From Allobosea sp. (lineage in GTDB: Bacteria > Pseudomonadota > Alphaproteobacteria > Rhizobiales > Beijerinckiaceae), in contig JAAEQB010000031.1 of the NCBI GenBank assembly GCA_024231975.1, positions 76,578 to 140,577 on the forward strand: a stretch of 64,000 nt of DNA. The letters are read 5' to 3'. How positions within the stretch are numbered: the first letter of the stretch is position 1; each line of letters starts with the position of its first letter. The notes beneath the pieces were generated by a model. That model made no database searches, was not told where the DNA came from, and saw only the letters and a list, made by a program, of their open reading frames with translations. The position numbers were made by a program, and so were the translations under genes. This document shows positions 60,049 to 64,000 of this stretch, piece by piece.

Positions 60049-61808
60049 GCTCGGGTCTCGACTTGCTCGCCGCAGTCTCTGTTGTCGGTCTCACGGAAAC
60101 AAGCGGGCCGCCGCGCCGTATCCGGAACAGATGGCAGCGCGCGCGTCCCGGCCTCGTCGGTCTCGGCCAGCGGCAGGCGCAGCCGGATCGTCGTTCCTTT
60201 TCCTTGCTCGCTCGTGATCTCCAGCCCTCCCTGGCAGTCGTCGACGAAGGTCTGGACCTGGCTGAGCCCGAGGCCGCTGCCCTGCCCCGCCGCCTTGGTG
60301 GTGAAGAAGGGGTCCAAGGCCTGGCCGAGGATCGCTTCCGACATGCCCTGCCCGTTGTCCGACACCCGGATTTCGCTCCAGCCCGGCCCAGCCTGCCCCG
60401 GAGCGCGCTCGTCCCGGACCTCGAGAAGCACCATCCCCCCGTCCGGCATCGCATCGCGCGCATTCAGGATCAGGTTCAGCAGGACGGCGAGAAGCTGCGG
60501 GCGGTCGATCCGGCACGGCAGGGCCGATGCCGCGGCCGACAGGCGGACTTCCACCTTCGGCCCTGCGGCGCGATGGAGCATCGGCAGCGCCTCGGATATG
60601 ACGAGGTTCAGATCGTTGACGCCGGGCGCGCGGTGGCCGGCGCGGGCATGCGACAGCAATTGGGTGACTAGTTCGCCGCCGACAGTGAGGGTGGCATCGA
60701 TCTGGTCCAGCAATTCGCCCGCCTTCTGCCGCTCCGCGACCTCAGGGCGCAGCAGCAGGACGGCAGAGCGGACGATCCTCTGCAGATTTCCGACGTCATG
60801 CGCCACGCCCGCCGCGAAACGGCCGATCGATTCGAGCCGCTCCGCTTCCACCAGGCGCGCTTTGGCCCGCTCTTCCTGCAGCCGATGCCGCCGCGTCAGC
60901 GTCTCGATGCCTGCGAACATCATGATGATGATCGCCGCCCCGACGCCTGTCACGGTCATATGCGATCGCCATGAGTTCATCACAGCGGCCTTGCTCATCG
61001 TCACGAGCATCACGAGCGGCAGGTTTTCAAGCGCCCTGAAGCTTGCCACCCGCTCGATTCCGTTGATCGGGCTCGTCCCCCAGAAGACCTCCGGAGCGCT
61101 CCCGTCCTGAAATCGCCTGAAGGTTTCCCGCCCGGCGGCCGAGGTGCCGATCAAGGCGTGGATATGCGGTGAGCGGGCGAGTTCGACGCCATCCTTGCGG
61201 AACAGCGCGACGTTACCACCACCGATCCAGAGCTGGCTGTAGAAGCGCTCGAAATACATCGGGTCCACCAGGGCCACCGCAACTCCGGCGAAACTGCCGT
61301 CGAGCGCTTCGATCCGGCGCGACAGCGCGATGACCCAGTCTCCGGATGCGCGGCTGCGCAAGGGCGCATCGATATACAGCCCGGCCGAGATGTCATCTCG
61401 TTGGACTGCAAAATAGGCGCGGTCGGCCACATTGGTCCGTGGCGTCGTCGCGTAATTTGTGTCTTGCGAGACGAGGCCGTCCGCTCCGACCACGAACAAC
61501 GCACGCACGAAGGGCAAGGTGCTCAAGCGCTTGCGCATCTCGGCGATGAAACGGGGATCGTTGTTCGTCAGGTTGGGCGTGCCTGCCGCCTCGGCCGCCA
61601 CGCTTTGAAGGCTGAGATCGATCGACTGAACCGTGCGGGCCGTCTGCTCGGAGAGAAGCTTCACCAGGTTGACGACGTTGCGTTCCGCGTCTTCTTGCGC
61701 GGCCTGATGGCTGCGCCAGGTCTCGAATGCAAGCAAGCTCAGAATTCCCAGCACCAGAAGGAGCGCCGATGTCGGGCGGTGGAACACGTTCACCATGGCC
61801 GCCGCCAT
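60045..61808 (-). CDS. Membrane sensor histidine kinase with Cache-like domain
   Basis: 587 residues. An N-terminal helix (SALLLVLGILSLLAFETW), a periplasmic dCache-like region (residues about 45-270, VRALFVVGADGLVSQDTNYATTP, NVADRAYFAVQRDDISAG), a second helix (TGVGAAIIIMMFAGIETL), a HisKA-type domain with the phospho-His in GRFAAGVAHDVGNL and an ATPase domain with N and G boxes (LNLILNARDAM, GSGLGLSQVQTFV). The kinase core resembles phosphate/nitrogen-type dimerisation folds. Coupled to a NarL-type regulator. No signal is identifiable. Confidence 0.9.
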   Translation of the reverse strand: MAAAMVNVFHRPTSALLLVLGILSLLAFETWRSHQAAQEDAERNVVNLVKLLSEQTARTVQSIDLSLQSVAAEAAGTPNLTNNDPRFIAEMRKRLSTLPFVRALFVVGADGLVSQDTNYATTPRTNVADRAYFAVQRDDISAGLYIDAPLRSRASGDWVIALSRRIEALDGSFAGVAVALVDPMYFERFYSQLWIGGGNVALFRKDGVELARSPHIHALIGTSAAGRETFRRFQDGSAPEVFWGTSPINGIERVASFRALENLPLVMLVTMSKAAVMNSWRSHMTVTGVGAAIIIMMFAGIETLTRRHRLQEERAKARLVEAERLESIGRFAAGVAHDVGNLQRIVRSAVLLLRPEVAERQKAGELLDQIDATLTVGGELVTQLLSHARAGHRAPGVNDLNLVISEALPMLHRAAGPKVEVRLSAAASALPCRIDRPQLLAVLLNLILNARDAMPDGGMVLLEVRDERAPGQAGPGWSEIRVSDNGQGMSEAILGQALDPFFTTKAAGQGSGLGLSQVQTFVDDCQGGLEITSEQGKGTTIRLRLPLAETDEAGTRALPSVPDTARRPACFRETDNRDCGEQVETRA

Positions 61809-62473
61809 TCACCGGGCGGCTTATGTCGCTGCATGCCCGTCACTTCGAGAAAAATCTGGATCGCTTTGAAACGCAGAAGTGCACTGGTCCTTTGTTCTAT
61901 CGCATCAACTTGGCGCCAGCGGATATCCACTTCGCGCAAAGATCATACTGGCAGGCCTTCATGACGGTTCGAAATCAGGTCGATACCTGAGGCATTCCCG
62001 GTGAAATTCCGATCCGCCTCCCGGCTGATGAGGACACCGCGAAGGACATCGGCTTGCTGCCCGTTATCCTTCAGTTGGGCAGTCGAATATCTGGCGAGCT
62101 TGGACGGGATGCCCGCGATCGATCCGAGTGCCGCCGGAGGACAAGCCTCGATCTTTCCGGCATCCTCAACGGGAACCGAGAGGCAAACCGGCACCGAGAA
62201 TGAAGCGAAGGGAGAGAACGGGCGTCAGCCTTCGGAATCAGGCGCACTGCGGCGCGACCGACCTGTGGGCGGCCCAAATGGAGCTGCGCGCGGAGCTATT
62301 GACCTAGGATCAAGGAAGTGGCGGACAAGGAGGCCGCCTCCGCCATATCATGGCTTCTCACACTGTCTCAAATCTTCAGGATTTGATCCGATTTCCAGCA
62401 AAAGGGTCTCAACGTCTCATCGCGGCGCGCTACATCTCATAATCATTTGTGGGTCAATTTGCATGTTGTAGAG
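61809..62473. other. 665-bp gene-poor interval at the boundary of a mobile-element region
   Basis: Between the sensor kinase and the broken integrase I see no confident gene. A minus-strand frame at 61943-62194 (83 residues) is possible but unrecognised. GGAGG-N3-CCTCC occurs near 62331. An attachment site for the integrated element is expected here but no tRNA gene or obvious direct repeat was found by eye. Confidence 0.5.
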
Positions 62474-63189
62474 ATGGCCAGGCGCATTGGAATTTTAACA
62501 CCAATTGGCATTCGGAATCTGAAGGAGCCCGGAGTCTATAGCGACGGTGGTGGGCTCTATTTACAGATCGGCCCGACTGGGGCGAAGTCCTGGCTGTTTC
62601 GGTTCATGCGGCAGGGCAAGGCCCGGGCAATGGGACTAGGACCGCTGCATACGATCGGCTTAGCTGAAGCGCGACAGGCCGCCCTAGCATGTCGGAAGGA
62701 GCTCCTGAACGGTCAGGATCCAATCGAACAGCGAAAAGCAGCCCGAAATAAAAGCGTATCTGCTCAACCCACATTTGCGGCCTGCAGCCAATACTACATC
62801 GCAGCCCATGAGCACGGCTGGAAAACCCCAAACATCGAACTCAGTGGACTAATACGCTCGACACCTATGTGGGACCGGTGTTCGGCGACAAGCCGGTCAA
62901 CCTGGTCGATGTGGGCCTTGTGATGCAGGTGCTGGTGCCAATCTGGCCAACCAAAGCCGAAACGGCCAGCCGACTTCGCGGACGGATTGAAGCAATCCTG
63001 GATTGGGCGACCGTCCGCGGCTATCGCAGTGGCGAAAATCCCGCTCGCTGGCGCGGCCATCTAGAGGCGCTGCTGCCTCTGCGGACGAAAGTGCGGAAGG
63101 TCAGGCATCACCCAGCTTTGCCTTACCTGGAGCTCCCCCCATTCGTGAAGCGATTAAGGGAGTCGGATGCGGTTGCTGGCCGGGTTTGA
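62474..63189 (+). pseudogene. Tyrosine integrase, frameshifted and 3'-truncated
   Basis: From ATG 62474 the protein begins MARRIGILTPIGIRNLKEPG and continues GGLYLQIGPTGAKSWLFRF, the DUF4102/P4-type integrase N-terminal domain. After AAHEHGWKTP (near 62829) the homologous reading moves to another frame: HRTQWTNTLDTYVGPVFGDKP, the core-binding domain, so one base is missing within about 62825-62838. The second frame runs to LPPFVKRLRESDAVAGR and then stops at 63189, before the catalytic domain with the Arg-His-Arg-Tyr residues. It cannot be an active recombinase. Confidence 0.85.
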
Positions 63190-63694
63190 GCGCGTTATCC
63201 GCTCATTCGCGCGCGTCTATGCCGCGGGAGTGTTTGCCCATCGCGCTGGCGTGCTGGCCTTGACACCGAAGGAAGTGGGTCCCGCGATCCTCTCCTGCTG
63301 TGTAGACTATCTTCAGCGCCACCGTGCATCCCACGTGACGCTGCAGCAACCACATTCTCCGCTCCTTGCGCTCAAGCAATTCGTCAGCGAAAATTCAGGC
63401 TGGCTTGCAGCCTTCTCGGCGCAGCTGACCGTCGCTGAGATCCGGAATATTGGCGCATTCTCCGGCTCAGCAAGAGAAATTCTCCTGACACTCGCAAAGT
63501 TCAACGCATTGGTCGGCGGAAGCAGCGATGGCAAACGCCTTCGACGAGATCTCAAACGCCAAGGTGCAATAGGCATCACGAAAAATGGCAACGGCCCCCC
63601 TCGCAAACTCGTCCGCTACTATATAGGACCCGACAAGCAGCGGATCGACCTGATCCAGATCAAAGCCGACCGGTTGGCAGAGCTCGAGGCTTAG
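63167..63694 (+). pseudogene. 3' fragment of a mobile-element gene (DUF927-like helicase/primase C-terminus), fused to the integrase remnant
   Basis: The open frame 63167-63694 encodes 175 residues. Apart from its first few residues it does not match an integrase. FERVIRSFARVYAAGVFAHRAGVL and DYLQRHRASHVT resemble the C-terminal part of DUF927-type proteins found on integrative elements. The integrase remnant ends in the overlap, so a deletion junction near 63183-63190 joined two genes. There is no proper start region. The family assignment is tentative. Confidence 0.55.
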
Positions 63695-63870
63695 CACTGT
63701 CCGCCGATCGAGGCGCCATTCTGCGCAGCTGCTGCCCCAGCAGCTCTGCGCCACTGGACTAAGCCGCTCTCGCGGCAGAGCGCTTCGGCGCGGTTATCGC
63801 TGAGATTTCGCCTGTGAGGCGCCGCGTCCGAGGATTTGGGTGTCGTTTCCCCTGATCCGCGGAGGTTTCC
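63695..63870. mobile_element. Probable left-end region of an insertion element carrying the downstream recombinase
   Basis: 176 bp without a gene before a recombinase whose relatives often sit next to IS91-type transposases. CCGAGGATTTGGG and GTCGTTTCCCC near 63830-63851 may be part of the element end. The boundary is not visible because the element continues beyond the window. Confidence 0.3.
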
Positions 63871-64000
63871 ATGATCGATGCCGTCACCGTCAGCCCGCTG
63901 CGCCAGCGGATGATCGAGGACATGACGATCCGCCAGTTCGGCGCGCATACGCAGCGCGATTATGTCCGGCAGGTCCGCGAGTTCACGGCCTTTCTGGGCC
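63871..64000 (+). CDS. Tyrosine recombinase, N-terminal part (runs off right edge)
   Basis: ATG 63871 with a perfect GGAGG 5 bp upstream starts MIDAVTVSPLRQRMIEDMTI, followed by RQFGAHTQRDYVRQVREFTAFLG. This is the SAM-like N-terminal domain of a XerD/phage-type integrase (THTQRxYxxxVxxF pattern). 43 codons are visible and open to the edge. It is unrelated to the broken integrase upstream and seems intact so far. Confidence 0.8.
   Translation, partial: MIDAVTVSPLRQRMIEDMTIRQFGAHTQRDYVRQVREFTAFLG

Noticed and set aside
61943..62194. 83-residue minus-strand frame
   Set aside because: Intact frame with some non-random look, but no recognisable family, start signal or neighbours to support it as a gene.
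62270..62345. Possible tRNA 3' end (TCCGCCA) as an attachment site for the integrase
   Set aside because: I could not fold a cloverleaf or find a T-loop; the TCCGCCA is part of a GGAGG/CCTCC hairpin region.

Overview
The window is high-GC DNA with dense, often overlapping genes and strong third-position GC bias. The gene content fits an alphaproteobacterium of the Hyphomicrobiales, most like a Bosea/Bradyrhizobium-type soil organism. It has many Dpp, Pot and Tct transporters, LysR and GntR regulators and catabolic enzymes, and no rRNA or tRNA gene that I could find. The taxonomic call is inference from gene content, not from a marker gene.

Layout. 1-10135 (minus) is one tightly coupled operon: a dipeptide/oligopeptide ABC transporter (DppA-B-C-D-F type), a HyuA/HyuB ATP-dependent hydantoinase/oxoprolinase pair, and a D-threonine-aldolase-like PLP enzyme that runs off the left edge. 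A divergent LysR gene lies at 10278-11162. 11293-15097 (plus) is a second Dpp solute-binding protein with two permeases but no ATPases. 15334-20310 holds an OmpR-type regulator, rpiB, and a periplasmic binding protein translationally coupled to a hybrid histidine kinase. 20526-23190 has a small secreted protein, a LuxR-type regulator and a hydroxymethylbilane synthase homologue.

23235-49275 is a catabolic island. It starts with a class-III aminotransferase, a HutC-type GntR regulator and an aldehyde dehydrogenase around a polyamine-type ABC transporter, followed by an FAD monooxygenase and an Asp/Glu-racemase-fold enzyme. A minus-strand run of aconitase, hydantoinase-type amidohydrolase, cysteine hydrolase and RidA faces a plus-strand run of FCD-GntR regulator, isocitrate-lyase-family enzyme, flavoprotein dehydrogenase and LysR. 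Next come a two-component flavin monooxygenase with an SDR, and a TctCBA tricarboxylate transporter. Four dyad-symmetric TGTTGACA sites sit only in the two control regions serving aconitase/GntR and the flavin reductase/TctC, which suggests a single GntR regulon for a tricarboxylate-like substrate.

49351-52860 has a probable small RNA or attenuator with a strong intrinsic terminator, then an amidohydrolase and a third Dpp-type binding protein. 52890-61808 (minus) is a signalling block: two chemoreceptors, a small helical protein, a PAS-GGDEF-EAL protein, a NarL-type regulator and its coupled kinase. 61809-64000 is mobile-element territory: a tyrosine integrase broken by a frameshift and fused at a deletion junction to the 3' part of an unrelated gene, then the start of an apparently intact second tyrosine recombinase that runs off the right edge.
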